A stretch of 64,000 nucleotides of DNA. Source: Enterococcus casseliflavus NBRC 100478 (GTDB lineage: Bacteria > Bacillota > Bacilli > Lactobacillales > Enterococcaceae). The stretch spans positions 80,285-144,284 of the forward strand of contig NZ_BCPT01000010.1 of assembly GCF_001544095.1 (NCBI RefSeq). Reading direction: 5' to 3'. A program made the position numbers and the translations under genes. Position 1 is the first letter of the stretch, and every line of letters begins with the position of its first letter. The notes beneath the pieces were generated by a model. That model saw nothing but the letters and a program-made list of their open reading frames with translations. It did no database searches and was not told the DNA's origin. Below are positions 44,912 through 54,003 of this stretch, in pieces.

Positions 44912-45709
44912 TTAGTCGACATAGGTCGATTTTGAGTTGTTCAACCATGCATAGCCAAGTCCCATGACCAAGCCACCGCCGATATAATTACCAATAAAGG
45001 CAAAAACTAAATTATGGATCACACTGCCGGCAGTCATGCCTGCCAAATGTCCGCCTGAAGCCCAGAAAGCTAAGGTAAACGCTGGGAAGTTAGCGATGAC
45101 GTGTTCGAAGCCTAAGAAAGCAAAGATGAAGATGATGAAAATGATTGCTGCGACTTTTCCAGCATCGTCTTTCATCCGCATGCTTACCAACACGGCTGTG
45201 TTTACCACGATATTAGCGAACATCGCTTCCACTAAAATTTGGATAGTGGATTTTTCTAATTTTGCAGTGATCGAGGTCAGCATAAAGTTGTCTGCGGTCA
45301 GCCCTTGAAAAGGTCCCGTTAGCGCAACGATCGAGCCGAAGATCACCCCGCCGATCAAGTTGAACAAGACACACGTAAGCAAAATTTTCAATGCCAAAGG
45401 AATACTTAGACGTTTACGGTAAACCCCAACAGTCATATACAACATATTCGATGTTCCTAATTCTGCGTTCATATAAAGAATCATGACTAAAGACCAGCTA
45501 AACATAAATGCATACAAAATTTTTCCTAACCCGTGAACCATTGATTCACCTTTCATAGCGATCGCAAAAGCAATAGCTGTTCCGAGGGTCAAGAATAAAC
45601 AAGCCATCATCGCACGTACAGCGTAACGCAAATAACTACTCTTGATCAAATCGATTTTCTTTTCTATGGATGAATCGATCTTCTCAAATAATGGGGATAC
45701 TGGATTCAT
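44912..45709 (-). CDS. Formate/nitrite transporter (FNT) family channel
   Basis: The protein has 265 residues with six hydrophobic helices. FNT hallmarks include AELGTSNMLYMTVGVYRKRL, ANIVVNTAVLVSMRMKDDAGK, LGFEHVIANFPAF and the C-terminal NYIGGGLVMGLGYAW. The family forms pentameric channels for formate, nitrite, lactate or hydrosulfide. In a fermentative lactic acid bacterium formate export or uptake is most likely, but selectivity cannot be read from the sequence. Pyruvate formate-lyase genes are not adjacent. It has its own promoter region upstream (TTACAA-16-TAGAAT on the minus strand near 45800). Confidence 0.9.
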   Translation of the reverse strand: MNPVSPLFEKIDSSIEKKIDLIKSSYLRYAVRAMMACLFLTLGTAIAFAIAMKGESMVHGLGKILYAFMFSWSLVMILYMNAELGTSNMLYMTVGVYRKRLSIPLALKILLTCVLFNLIGGVIFGSIVALTGPFQGLTADNFMLTSITAKLEKSTIQILVEAMFANIVVNTAVLVSMRMKDDAGKVAAIIFIIFIFAFLGFEHVIANFPAFTLAFWASGGHLAGMTAGSVIHNLVFAFIGNYIGGGLVMGLGYAWLNNSKSTYVD

Positions 45710-45870
45710 TTTTCTACTCCTTTTATGAAAAATTTTACTTCGTTATAATTTGCACAATACTTCCATATTCTAATGACGAAATGCTGATTTGTAAAGAGAT
45801 ATTTGAAAATATAAGTAATTAATGAAAAATTTCAAGCTTTGTTTTCATCAAATCCAAAGCCGGCTCCATC

Positions 45871-45900
45871 TTGACTTTTGCCCCTAGTTTGTCGTATACT
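45871..45900 (+). promoter_or_regulatory. rpsD promoter
   Basis: TTGACT (45871-45876) and TATACT (45895-45900) are 18 bases apart. Transcription would start near 45907, giving a leader of about 170 bases. Confidence 0.72.
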
Positions 45901-45906
45901 ATTCCT

Positions 45907-46076
45907 TGTGTAAAATAATGCAGCAGGAAAATAACAGCTCGTCACCAGTTCGTTGCCCCTCGGGTGCAATTGCGTAACCGCGGCTGCAAAGGTGAAGATT
46001 GAAGAACGAACTGCACGAATGTGAATTTTTCAACGGATTATTTTACTCCAAACTATTTTATTGGAGGAACTAAATT
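45907..46076 (+). promoter_or_regulatory. Structured rpsD leader, probable S4 autoregulatory site
   Basis: The leader contains a long-range 9-bp pairing CAGTTCGTT / AACGAACTG that encloses smaller helices (GCCCCTCGGGTGC and GCGTAACCGCGGCTGC-type). An unpaired A/T-rich stretch and the ribosome binding site TTGGAGGAAC follow. S4 represses its own mRNA in several Firmicutes by binding such a leader. The pairing is seen; the ligand is inferred from gene context. Confidence 0.6.
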
Positions 46077-46688
46077 ATGTCTCGTTATACAGGACCATCA
46101 TGGAAAATTTCTCGTCGTTTAGGAATTTCTTTATCAGAAACTGGAAAAGAATTGGCACGTCGCCCTTACGCTCCAGGTCAACACGGACCAAACAGCCGTG
46201 GCAAAAAATCAGAATACGGCATGCAATTAACTGAAAAACAAAAATTGCGTCATATGTATGGCATGAACGAACGTCAATTCCGTACATTGTTTATCAAAGC
46301 AAGCAAAATCAAAGAAGGTAAACACGGTGTTAACTTCATGATCTTGCTAGAACAACGCTTAGATAACGTTGTTTACCGTCTAGGTTTAGCAACTACTCGT
46401 CGTCAAGCACGTCAATTAGTAAACCACGGTCACGTTTTAGTTGATGGCAAACGCGTTGATATCCCTTCATACCACGTTGAAGTTGGACAAGTCATCAGCG
46501 TTCGTGAAAAATCACAAAACATCTCAACAATCAAAGAAGCAGTTGAAGCAACAGCTGGCCGCGCGTCATTTGTAAGCTTTGATAGCGAAAAATTAGAAGG
46601 TTCATTAACTCGTTTACCTGAGCGTGATGAATTGTCTGCAGAAGTTGACGAAGCACTAGTCGTTGAATTCTACAACCAAAAACTTTAA
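46077..46688 (+). CDS. rpsD: 30S ribosomal protein S4
   Basis: The protein has 203 residues, full length. It starts [16 protein letters not shown], has the S4 N-terminal domain with [11 protein letters not shown], then the S4 RNA-binding domain (about 95-155: [39 protein letters not shown]). It binds 16S rRNA early in 30S assembly and is often a repressor of its own translation. Stand-alone gene with its own promoter, structured leader and terminator, as is usual in Firmicutes. Codon use is strongly biased, as expected for a ribosomal gene. Confidence 0.99.
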   Translation: MSRYTGPSWKISRRLGISLSETGKELARRPYAPGQHGPNSRGKKSEYGMQLTEKQKLRHMYGMNERQFRTLFIKASKIKEGKHGVNFMILLEQRLDNVVYRLGLATTRRQARQLVNHGHVLVDGKRVDIPSYHVEVGQVISVREKSQNISTIKEAVEATAGRASFVSFDSEKLEGSLTRLPERDELSAEVDEALVVEFYNQKL

Positions 46689-46697
46689 GATTTCAAC

Positions 46698-46730
46698 CGA
46701 CACGATTCCTTTTGGGAATCGTGTTTTTTT
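46698..46730 (+). terminator. Terminator of rpsD
   Basis: GACACGATTCC pairs with GGGAATCGTGT around TTTT, followed by TTTTTT, about 10 bases after the stop. Confidence 0.92.
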
Positions 46731-46782
46731 GTGGACTCAACGGATTTACGGATCCCTTTAAGAAGAACCTTAAAAAAATACA

Positions 46783-46826
46783 AAAAAACCGACAATGATA
46801 CATCGCTGTATTCATTTGCCGGTTTT
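46783..46826 (-). terminator. Terminator of the gls24-spx pair
   Basis: On the minus strand AAAACCGGCAAATGAATAC pairs (one mismatch) with GTATCATTGTCGGTTTT and ends in TTTTTTTG, 10 bases after the spx stop. Confidence 0.85.
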
Positions 46827-46835
46827 GTTCCTATT

Positions 46836-47285
46836 TTAGATAAAGTTCGCAACAGATTCGCCTTCTTCTTGCTTTTGGCGATAATTAAACATGAGCAGCT
46901 CTGTTTGGCGACGTTTGAAAATGATCTTTCGTAAGTTTCGTGGCACGAATTTACGAATGTCTTCTTCATTGTACCCCACTTGGAGCTTGTTCTCATCTAA
47001 GATAATTGGTCGTTTCAATAAGTTCGGGTATTTTTCGATCAATGAAAGCAGCTCTTCTAGCTTCAACTCTTCTAAATCAATGTCTAGCTTTTGGTACACT
47101 TTCGAACGAGTAGATATAATGTCTTCCGTTCCATTTTTCGTTAAAGAAAGAATCTCCATTAGTTCATCACTATTTAATGGATCGCTAAAAATGTTTCTCT
47201 CTTTAAATGGTAGTTCATTTTCGGTCAACCATGCACGGGCTTTACGACATGACGTACAGCTGGGTGTTGTATATAGTGATATCAT
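46836..47285 (-). CDS. spx: Spx family RNA polymerase-binding regulator
   Basis: The protein has 149 residues from the ATG of MISLYTTPSC; longer frames run into the upstream gene. It has the thioredoxin-like ArsC/Spx fold with redox pair Cys10-x-x-Cys13, and the RPIILDENKLQVGYNEEDIR segment that contacts the polymerase alpha subunit region. Spx proteins reprogramme transcription under thiol-oxidative stress. It is longer than the usual ~131 residues, with a C-terminal extension ending NYRQKQEEGESVANFI. It follows the Gls24 gene closely, within one transcript. Firmicutes often have several Spx paralogues, so equivalence to SpxA is not certain. Confidence 0.88.
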   Translation of the reverse strand: MISLYTTPSCTSCRKARAWLTENELPFKERNIFSDPLNSDELMEILSLTKNGTEDIISTRSKVYQKLDIDLEELKLEELLSLIEKYPNLLKRPIILDENKLQVGYNEEDIRKFVPRNLRKIIFKRRQTELLMFNYRQKQEEGESVANFI

Positions 47286-47335
47286 TTGTTCATTCTTCCT
47301 TTCTCTTTGATGTACTTCGATTTTTTGTTTGGTGC

Positions 47336-47737
47336 TCAACCTTCGATTTGATCGATCGTTTCCTGTTTGACGATATCGGCGATTCGAATATTGATCTCTT
47401 TGACTTTCAAAGAAGTCAAGCGGCTAATTTCTTCTAAGACCACCTCTTGGACTTGCGCAAAGAGTTTGGGGATATCTTTGCCGTAAGCCACGATTACTTC
47501 CAAATCAACTGCAACCTCTTCTTTGCCAACTTCCACATCAATGCCAGAAGCGACTTGCGGCTGTTCTTCAAGGTTTTCGGTCATATCTGAAAGAAATCTG
47601 CCATTTACACTAATCAAGCCATCAATTGACTGCAAAGCGACACCAACAATTGTTTCAATGACTTTCTCTTCAAAGGACAGTGGACTTGCTTGCGCTGCTT
47701 CATTAGACACATTCGTTGTTTGCTGATCGTCAGTCAT
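47336..47737 (-). CDS. Asp23/Gls24 family envelope stress protein
   Basis: The protein has 133 residues with the Asp23 domain throughout: FEEKVIETIVGVALQSIDGLISVNG, then VEVGKEEVAVDLEVIVAYGKDIPKLFAQVQE and LKVKEINIRIADIV. In enterococci Gls24 proteins are induced by starvation and bile and support virulence; in staphylococci Asp23 is a membrane-linked cell-wall stress protein. It is the first gene of a two-gene unit with spx, a plausible stress operon. The 286 bases upstream (47738-48023) carry its promoter region and the terminator of the neighbouring hydrolase gene. Confidence 0.9.
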   Translation of the reverse strand: MTDDQQTTNVSNEAAQASPLSFEEKVIETIVGVALQSIDGLISVNGRFLSDMTENLEEQPQVASGIDVEVGKEEVAVDLEVIVAYGKDIPKLFAQVQEVVLEEISRLTSLKVKEINIRIADIVKQETIDQIEG

Positions 47738-47989
47738 TTTTCACACTCCTTGGTTAAATAAGAAAGGATACTAGAGACATCGCAAAGTCGCATACACGAC
47801 CTTGTCTAAAGTGGACATTCCTCTTGGGAATTTTTTTCCCTACCTTTCTAGCATAAATTCTTTTTGTTTTTTTTACAAAGAAAAACACTTGTTTTCGGAA
47901 TAAATTTATCGTGCAAGATAAAATGAATGCGCTAAAAAAATCTCAAAGCATAATTTTCCTGAAATGATTCGTTTTTCTTGACAAAAAAA

Positions 47990-48020
47990 AAGAAAGCATC
48001 TACAACGCTCTCTTTTTTTC
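47990..48020 (-). terminator. Terminator of the peptidoglycan hydrolase gene
   Basis: On the minus strand AGAGAGCG pairs with TGCTTTCT (G-U tolerant) around TTGTAGA and ends in a run of T, a few bases after the stop. Confidence 0.7.
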
Positions 48021-48023
48021 GTG

Positions 48024-49475
48024 TTATTTTGACAAAACTTCCAACGGATCAATCAGTTGGTGTCGCGCTAAACTTGGTGAAAGACTGACTTCAAAATGCA
48101 AGTGCGGGCCTGTACTGTTCCCCGTACTTCCCATAGAAGCAATCACCTCGCCTTGTTCGACCGTTTGACCGACTTCCACTAAATTGCGATGATTGTGGGC
48201 ATACAATGTCGTCAGCCCATCTTTGTGCTCGATGGCAACATAATTTCCCCATGAAGAATGATATTCTGAGCGGATCACTGTTCCTGAAAGACTAGCCATG
48301 ATTGGCGTTCCTTGTGGTGCGGCGAAGTCCACTCCACGATGAAACCCATTGCCTCGCGGACCAAAGACAGAGGAGACAACTGGATTGCTGACAGGATAGA
48401 TCATCTTTTCGCTGCCTGTCGGTAATTCTGGTTTCTCTTTGTCATAACTCGTCAGGGCATACGCTTCAATCAGCGCATTCAACTTCTCATTGTATTGTGT
48501 ATCTGATGCATAACGTCCGGTCAGATATTCCGTAGCATCTTCATAAGATTCTGTTTCTGATTTCCAAACACCTTTATAAAAATTCGGATTGTGGTCCAAT
48601 CCTTCTTTCAACAATTTCGCATAATCTTTCAAAGAAGATTCGATGCTGTCATATTGGCGAAAAGTGGCATGAACTGTGTATAAATTACCAGAACCATCGT
48701 CTTCTTGCGTTTGGAAGGAAATCCCATTCCCTTCATAAAGTCCCTTAATACCAAATAAGTTATAAAAAGGCTCCTGGCTCAGACGGCTTCTTCCGCTGCC
48801 AGACTCTAAAATCGCTTGGGCAATCATGACCGATGCGTAAAGATCTTCTTCTTGTCCAACTTTACGAGCATCTTCTCCAATCTCCATAATAAAGTCCCAC
48901 GTTTCTTTGACTGGCGTGACTTCAAATTTTGCTGGCTCATCTTCTTGCGGCGGCGTTACCGTCAACTCTGGTACATTCGGTACTTCTTTGATGTCAGGCG
49001 AAGGCTGGCTTGGTGTTGATTCTGGCTCTGGATTTGGTGTTGTCTCTGGTTCTGGTTCTGGATTTGGTGCTGGATTTGGTGCTGGTTCTTCTGGTTCTGG
49101 CGCCGGCTCAGGTGTTGGTTCTGGTTCTGGTTCTGGATTCGGCTCAGGATCAGGATTTGGTGTCGGCTCTTCTGGTTCTGGTGTTGGTTCGGGTGTCGGG
49201 GTTGGTTCTGGTTCTGGCAAAGGTTCTGGTGTTGGCTGTTCAGGAGCAGGTGTTGACTCTCCTGGAACTACTTCGCCGTTTTCTCCTGGTACCGTTGCGG
49301 CATCTTCAGGGACCAAGCCCATGGTTGGCCCGTTCACTCCCGGAACCGTTGACTCAGCTGTATTTTGACCTGCAGTAGACTCGTTCGTCAAAACAGATGC
49401 CGCAGCCGATACTGGCAGCATTGTTGAAAATTGACTGGTAATAATGGCAATTGCCATCCATTTTTTTATTTTCAT
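48024..49475 (-). CDS. Bifunctional peptidoglycan hydrolase: glucosaminidase plus M23 peptidase
   Basis: The protein has 483 residues from the ATG of [11 protein letters not shown], preceded by AAAGGAGG; the longer frame is rejected. Signal peptide (about 1-25), a Thr/Ser region, a [13 protein letters not shown] spacer (about 80-165) and a LytD/FlgJ-like glucosaminidase domain (about 185-345, with [17 protein letters not shown] and FGIKG). The C-terminal M23 LytM-like endopeptidase (about 375-475) has [14 protein letters not shown] and HLHFEVS, all zinc ligands present. It cuts glycan strands and cross-bridges, a pairing useful in cell separation. The regular spacer probably reaches through the wall. 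It is monocistronic. Confidence 0.93.
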   Translation of the reverse strand: MKIKKWMAIAIITSQFSTMLPVSAAASVLTNESTAGQNTAESTVPGVNGPTMGLVPEDAATVPGENGEVVPGESTPAPEQPTPEPLPEPEPTPTPEPTPEPEEPTPNPDPEPNPEPEPEPTPEPAPEPEEPAPNPAPNPEPEPETTPNPEPESTPSQPSPDIKEVPNVPELTVTPPQEDEPAKFEVTPVKETWDFIMEIGEDARKVGQEEDLYASVMIAQAILESGSGRSRLSQEPFYNLFGIKGLYEGNGISFQTQEDDGSGNLYTVHATFRQYDSIESSLKDYAKLLKEGLDHNPNFYKGVWKSETESYEDATEYLTGRYASDTQYNEKLNALIEAYALTSYDKEKPELPTGSEKMIYPVSNPVVSSVFGPRGNGFHRGVDFAAPQGTPIMASLSGTVIRSEYHSSWGNYVAIEHKDGLTTLYAHNHRNLVEVGQTVEQGEVIASMGSTGNSTGPHLHFEVSLSPSLARHQLIDPLEVLSK

Positions 49476-49669
49476 TCGTGAACTTTCCTCCTTTATTCCT
49501 CCCTCTATCATACAAAAAATGCAAGAAACTTTGTAATCAATTTTTGCATTCCTATATGAAAAACGAGAAAAACTTGATTTTTCTAACGAATGAATGATCC
49601 AAGCCATTCATTTGCTCTCTAGTAAAAATACGCAAAAAACGGCTCAATCCTTCTCTTTTCGAGTGTCCA

Positions 49670-49707
49670 AAACAAAAACAGCAGCGAGCTTCCTCCCTGC
49701 TGTTTTG
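49670..49707 (-). terminator. Terminator of citrate synthase gene
   Basis: On the minus strand AAAACAGCAG pairs with CTGCTGTTTT around GGAGGAAGCTCG and ends in TTTTTGTTTT, directly after the stop. Confidence 0.88.
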
Positions 49708-49709
49708 AT

Positions 49710-51071
49710 CTATCTTGACTCTATATCGATATATTCCCGATCGTTTGACACTTCTTTGTAGGCGGGACGCATGATTTTTTGTGCGTTGACCAGCTCTTCG
49801 ATCCGATGGGCGGACCAACCAACGATCCGTGCAATAGCAAACATTGGTGTATACAGTTCTTCTGGTAGATCCAACATGTTATAAACAAACCCGCTGAAAA
49901 AGTCGATATTGGCACTGACTCCTTTGTAGATTTTGCGCTTTTCATTGATGACTTGAGGAGCAATGCGTTCGACCATCGTATACAATTGATATTCTTGCCA
50001 AGCTTCTGATCCTTTTTCTTGTGCCAGTTTGGCTACATAATTTTTAAAGATCGCCGCACGGGGGTCGTTGTCGCTGTAAACCGCGTGGCCCATGCCATAA
50101 ATCAATCCTTTACGGTCAAATGCTTCTTTATCTAGGACTGCTTCCAAATAAGTGCGGATGACCTGTTCATCGGTAATATCAGCAACGTTGCGCTTCAAAT
50201 CTCCCATCATTTCCGTCACTTTGATATTGGCGCCACCGTGTTTAGGTCCTTTCAAAGAACCTAGCGCTGCAGCAATCGTTGAATAGGTATCCGTCCCACT
50301 GGAGGTAACGACTCGTGTCGTAAAGGTCGAATTATTCCCGCCGCCATGTTCCATATGCAAAACAAGTGCCATATCCAATGTTTGGGCTTCTTGGAAGCTA
50401 TATTCTTTCGTTGGACGCAGCATAGTCAAAATCGTTTCAGCTGTACTCAACTCTTCGGTCGGGCGGTGGATGTACATGCTCTCCCCTTGATTGTAATGAT
50501 TGTAGGCATGATAGCCGTAGATTGCCAAGAGTGGAAAGACACTGATCAGCATCAGACTTTGTTCCAACACATTTTCAATGCTGATGTCATCTGCTTGCGG
50601 ATCATAACTTGCCAGTGTCAAGATACTGCGAGATAAACTATTCATGATATCAGAAGAAGGTGCTTTCATAATGACGTCACGAACAAAATTGGTCGGCAAA
50701 GTACGTTTTTCTGCTAATAGGCAATGAAATGCCGCAAGTTCTGTTTTGTTTGGCAGTTCGCCGAAAAGTAATAAATATGCAATTTCTTCAAAACCAAAAC
50801 GTTTTTCATTGACGAACCCTGCTACTAACTCATTGATGTCAATTCCGCGATAACGCAGCTCGCCACAAGCTTCAACTGGCTTGCCGGCAATGATTTTTTC
50901 TGGATAAATGGTGGAGATCGTCGTAAGACCTGCTAAGACCCCCGTGCCATTTAAATCCCTCAGTCCACGCTTTACATCATATTCTGAATAAAGATTCATA
51001 TCTATCAAATTGTATTTCTGACATTGCGATGCAAGATAGGACAATTTCTCTTTCTTTTCTAATCTTTCCAC
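49710..51071 (-). CDS. citZ: Citrate synthase
   Basis: The protein has 453 residues. Active-site parts include MEHGGGNNSTFTTRVV (His), GAANIKVTEMM-type loop after KGPKHGG, and IYGMGHAVYSDNDPRA (His, and Asp of the catalytic site). It joins acetyl-CoA and oxaloacetate to citrate. It is about 80 residues longer than CitZ of Bacillus, with a charged N-terminal extension (MERLEKKEKLSYLASQCQKY) seen in some Lactobacillales enzymes. It is divergent from acnA-icd across a 235-base intergenic region, so the three genes can share control. Together they give 2-oxoglutarate from oxaloacetate. Confidence 0.94.
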   Translation of the reverse strand: MERLEKKEKLSYLASQCQKYNLIDMNLYSEYDVKRGLRDLNGTGVLAGLTTISTIYPEKIIAGKPVEACGELRYRGIDINELVAGFVNEKRFGFEEIAYLLLFGELPNKTELAAFHCLLAEKRTLPTNFVRDVIMKAPSSDIMNSLSRSILTLASYDPQADDISIENVLEQSLMLISVFPLLAIYGYHAYNHYNQGESMYIHRPTEELSTAETILTMLRPTKEYSFQEAQTLDMALVLHMEHGGGNNSTFTTRVVTSSGTDTYSTIAAALGSLKGPKHGGANIKVTEMMGDLKRNVADITDEQVIRTYLEAVLDKEAFDRKGLIYGMGHAVYSDNDPRAAIFKNYVAKLAQEKGSEAWQEYQLYTMVERIAPQVINEKRKIYKGVSANIDFFSGFVYNMLDLPEELYTPMFAIARIVGWSAHRIEELVNAQKIMRPAYKEVSNDREYIDIESR

Positions 51072-51234
51072 GGTGATGTTACCTCCAATCTTTCTACAAA
51101 CTATCGACTATAATGTTATTTAACCGTATACAAATATCGTTAAAATAGTCATCCTATAAAATCGTTGCTTTTTAACAAACTTTCACACATTATAGCACGA
51201 TGTTTAGAAAATGAAATATTTTTCATAAATTTAA

Positions 51235-51262
51235 TTGATTTTTTAAATTATCAACGTATAAT
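51235..51262 (+). promoter_or_regulatory. Promoter of acnA-icd
   Basis: TTGATT (51235-51240) and TATAAT (51257-51262) are 16 bases apart in an AT-rich divergent region. AAAAAGGAGG precedes the ATG at 51307. Confidence 0.65.
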
Positions 51263-51306
51263 TATTCCTAATAAGTACGATTATCTTCGTAAAAAGGAGG
51301 ATTCTT

Positions 51307-54003
51307 ATGAAGTGGCAAACTCAACTCACCGTCAATGACACGCAATACACGTATATTGACTTAGCGAAAATCACCCAAGACTTAGGGGCTGATTTATCTC
51401 GCTTGCCCTACTCCATTCGAGTTTTATTGGAAAGTGTTGCTCGTCATCAAGACGAGGAAATTACAGAGGATTATTTACCATTTTTAGCGAATTGGCAGGC
51501 AGAAAGCCCTACCGGTGTCGTGCCATTCAAACCAGAGCGGGTCGTCTTGCAAGACTTTACTGGGGTGCCTGCAGTCGTTGATCTGGCTGCCATGCGGGAT
51601 GCGATGGTCGCTTTAGGCGGTGCCGCAGAAGACATCAATCCTGAGATCCCCGTCACACTCGTCGTCGACCACTCTGTGCAAGTCGATCAAGCCGGTACGC
51701 CTGGGGCGATCGCTTTTAATACGGAGCGGGAATTTGAACGCAACGCAGAACGCTATCAATTCTTGAAATGGGCACAAGGTTCTTTCGACAATTTCGAAGT
51801 CGTTCCGCCTGAAACAGGGATCATTCATCAAGTCAACATCGAATCATTGTCTGATGTGATCTTGCAAAAAACATACGAAGACCAACATCTGCTGTTTCCT
51901 GATACATTGCAAGGAACCGATTCTCACACCACGATGATCAACGGTTTGGGGGTCCTCGGTTGGGGGGTTGGCGGTATTGAAGCGGAAGCTGCGATTCTTG
52001 GCGAACCTTCTTTCTTTCCTACACCTGAAGTCATCGGGGTGAAATTTATCAACGAGATGCCTGCAGGTACCACAGCTACCGATTTAGCACTAAAAGTAAC
52101 CGAAGTGCTGCGGATCGAAAAAGTGGTCGGAAAATTTGTCGAATACTTTGGCCCGGGCTATGGTCATTTGAGCTTAGCCGATCGGGCGACATTAGCGAAC
52201 ATGGCCCCTGAATATGGTGCCACTTGCGGTTTTTGTCCGATCGATCAAGAGACCTTGAACTACTTGGCAACGACCGGGCGCTCCAGCGAGTTGATCGAAC
52301 TCGTTACCGCTTACGCCAAAGCCAACCATTTCTTTTATGATGAAACGACCGTGCCGACCTATACTAAGACGATCACCATTGATCTAGCAGAAGTTCAGCC
52401 GGCATTAGCGGGCCCCAAACGCCCGCAAGATCGGATTTTGCTTCCAGCAGTCCGTCAGGATTTTGAACAATCAGTCACGGCTGCCGTCGGTCCCAAGGGC
52501 TTTGGTCTTTCAGAGGACGAATGGCAAAAAGCAGCCAGCGTTACCTGGCCAGATGCTGCACCTGACAAATTAGTGACCGGCGATATCGTCTTGGCGGCGA
52601 TCACTAGCTGTACGAATACGAGCAATCCCTTCGTCATGCTCTCGGCAGGCTTATTGGCTAAAAAAGCCATTGAAAAAGGTCTGACCGTCTCTCGTACGGT
52701 CAAAACCTCCCTTGCACCTGGCTCCCAGATCGTGACCACCTATTTGCAAAACAGTGGTTTGCTGCCGTATTTAGAGCAACTCGGCTTTTATTTGGTGGGT
52801 TACGGTTGTACCACCTGTATCGGAAATTCAGGTCCTTTAGAAGCGCAGGTCGCTGAAGCAATTGAGGCAGAAAATCTACTGGTGGCATCGGTTCTATCAG
52901 GCAATCGAAATTTTGAAGGAAGAATCCATCCACAGATCAAAGCCAATTATTTGGCTTCACCGCCATTAGTTGTTGCCTATGCCATCGCTGGCAGCATTCG
53001 CAAAGATCTCACAAAAGAACCGTTAGCTATCGTCAATGACGAGCCGGTGTATTTGTCTGATATTTGGCCTAGCAATGAAGAAGTCAATGCTTACGTTCAA
53101 GAGTACGTCGGACCAGAAGCATTTCGCGCTGCCTATGAGCATCTTTTTGATGCCAATGAACGCTGGAATACGATCGAAACCACCACGAGCGCATGTTATG
53201 AATGGGAGGAGCAATCCACTTACATCGCTCATCCGCCCTACTTTGAAACATTGACCAAAGAGTTGCCTAAACCAGATGTCTTAGCTGATCTGAAAGTCTT
53301 GGCAAAATTGGGTGATTCCGTCACCACTGACCATATTTCTCCTGCTGGCAGCATCAGTATGGATTCTGCAGCCGGAAAATTTTTACAAGAAAAAGAAGTT
53401 CCGTATCGTGAATTCAACTCCTTTGGTTCGCGGCGCGGCAATCATCAGATTATGATGCGGGGGACTTTCGGCAACATCCGTCTGCAAAACCAGCTAGTGC
53501 CTGGCAGTACTGGCAGTGTCACGCATTATTTTCCAACTGGGGAAACCCTGTCGATATTTGACGCAGCTATGAATTACCAAAAAGCTGGTCAAAGCTGTAT
53601 CATTTTAGCTGGTAAAGATTATGGCATGGGTTCTTCTCGCGACTGGGCCGCCAAAGGAACACAATTGTTAGGCGTTAAAGTCGTCTTAGCAGAAAGCTTC
53701 GAACGAATCCATCGCAGCAACTTGGTCATGATGGGGATCATTCCGCTTGAATATCTTGCTGGTGAAAGTGCCGCATCGTTTGATTTGGACGGCAGCGAAA
53801 CATTCTCGATCGCTTTGCCAGAAGAGCCAGTGGTCAAGCAGCTGATCGAAGTCACTGCGCAACGGATTGACGGAGGGACTGTCTCCTTTATGACCCGCCT
53901 GCGCTTTGATGCCCCTGCAGATATTCGCTATTGGAAGCATCAAGGAATTTTACCGATGGTCATTCGAAAAAAAGCTGAATTAGGAGGAACTGCCCATGCC
54001 TAA
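51307..54003 (+). CDS. acnA: Aconitate hydratase
   Basis: The protein has 898 residues, the size of AcnA/IRP1-type aconitases. The three [4Fe-4S] ligands lie in [11 protein letters not shown] and [13 protein letters not shown]. Substrate-binding parts include [34 protein letters not shown] and [16 protein letters not shown]. It isomerises citrate to isocitrate in the cytoplasm. It overlaps the icd gene by 8 bases, and GGAGG for icd lies within its last codons, so the two are coupled. Confidence 0.97.
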   Translation: MKWQTQLTVNDTQYTYIDLAKITQDLGADLSRLPYSIRVLLESVARHQDEEITEDYLPFLANWQAESPTGVVPFKPERVVLQDFTGVPAVVDLAAMRDAMVALGGAAEDINPEIPVTLVVDHSVQVDQAGTPGAIAFNTEREFERNAERYQFLKWAQGSFDNFEVVPPETGIIHQVNIESLSDVILQKTYEDQHLLFPDTLQGTDSHTTMINGLGVLGWGVGGIEAEAAILGEPSFFPTPEVIGVKFINEMPAGTTATDLALKVTEVLRIEKVVGKFVEYFGPGYGHLSLADRATLANMAPEYGATCGFCPIDQETLNYLATTGRSSELIELVTAYAKANHFFYDETTVPTYTKTITIDLAEVQPALAGPKRPQDRILLPAVRQDFEQSVTAAVGPKGFGLSEDEWQKAASVTWPDAAPDKLVTGDIVLAAITSCTNTSNPFVMLSAGLLAKKAIEKGLTVSRTVKTSLAPGSQIVTTYLQNSGLLPYLEQLGFYLVGYGCTTCIGNSGPLEAQVAEAIEAENLLVASVLSGNRNFEGRIHPQIKANYLASPPLVVAYAIAGSIRKDLTKEPLAIVNDEPVYLSDIWPSNEEVNAYVQEYVGPEAFRAAYEHLFDANERWNTIETTTSACYEWEEQSTYIAHPPYFETLTKELPKPDVLADLKVLAKLGDSVTTDHISPAGSISMDSAAGKFLQEKEVPYREFNSFGSRRGNHQIMMRGTFGNIRLQNQLVPGSTGSVTHYFPTGETLSIFDAAMNYQKAGQSCIILAGKDYGMGSSRDWAAKGTQLLGVKVVLAESFERIHRSNLVMMGIIPLEYLAGESAASFDLDGSETFSIALPEEPVVKQLIEVTAQRIDGGTVSFMTRLRFDAPADIRYWKHQGILPMVIRKKAELGGTAHA

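Noticed and set aside
47810..47840. Short plus-strand hairpin CATTCC-TCTT-GGGAAT followed by T residues
   Set aside because: Looks like a terminator but no plus-strand gene ends there; the stem is short and it lies in the upstream region of the minus-strand Gls24 gene.
48907..49378. Two plus-strand frames of Gly/Ser- and Leu/Val-rich repeats
   Set aside because: They are the antisense of the PEPEPTP spacer in the peptidoglycan hydrolase; low-complexity repeats stay open in several frames.
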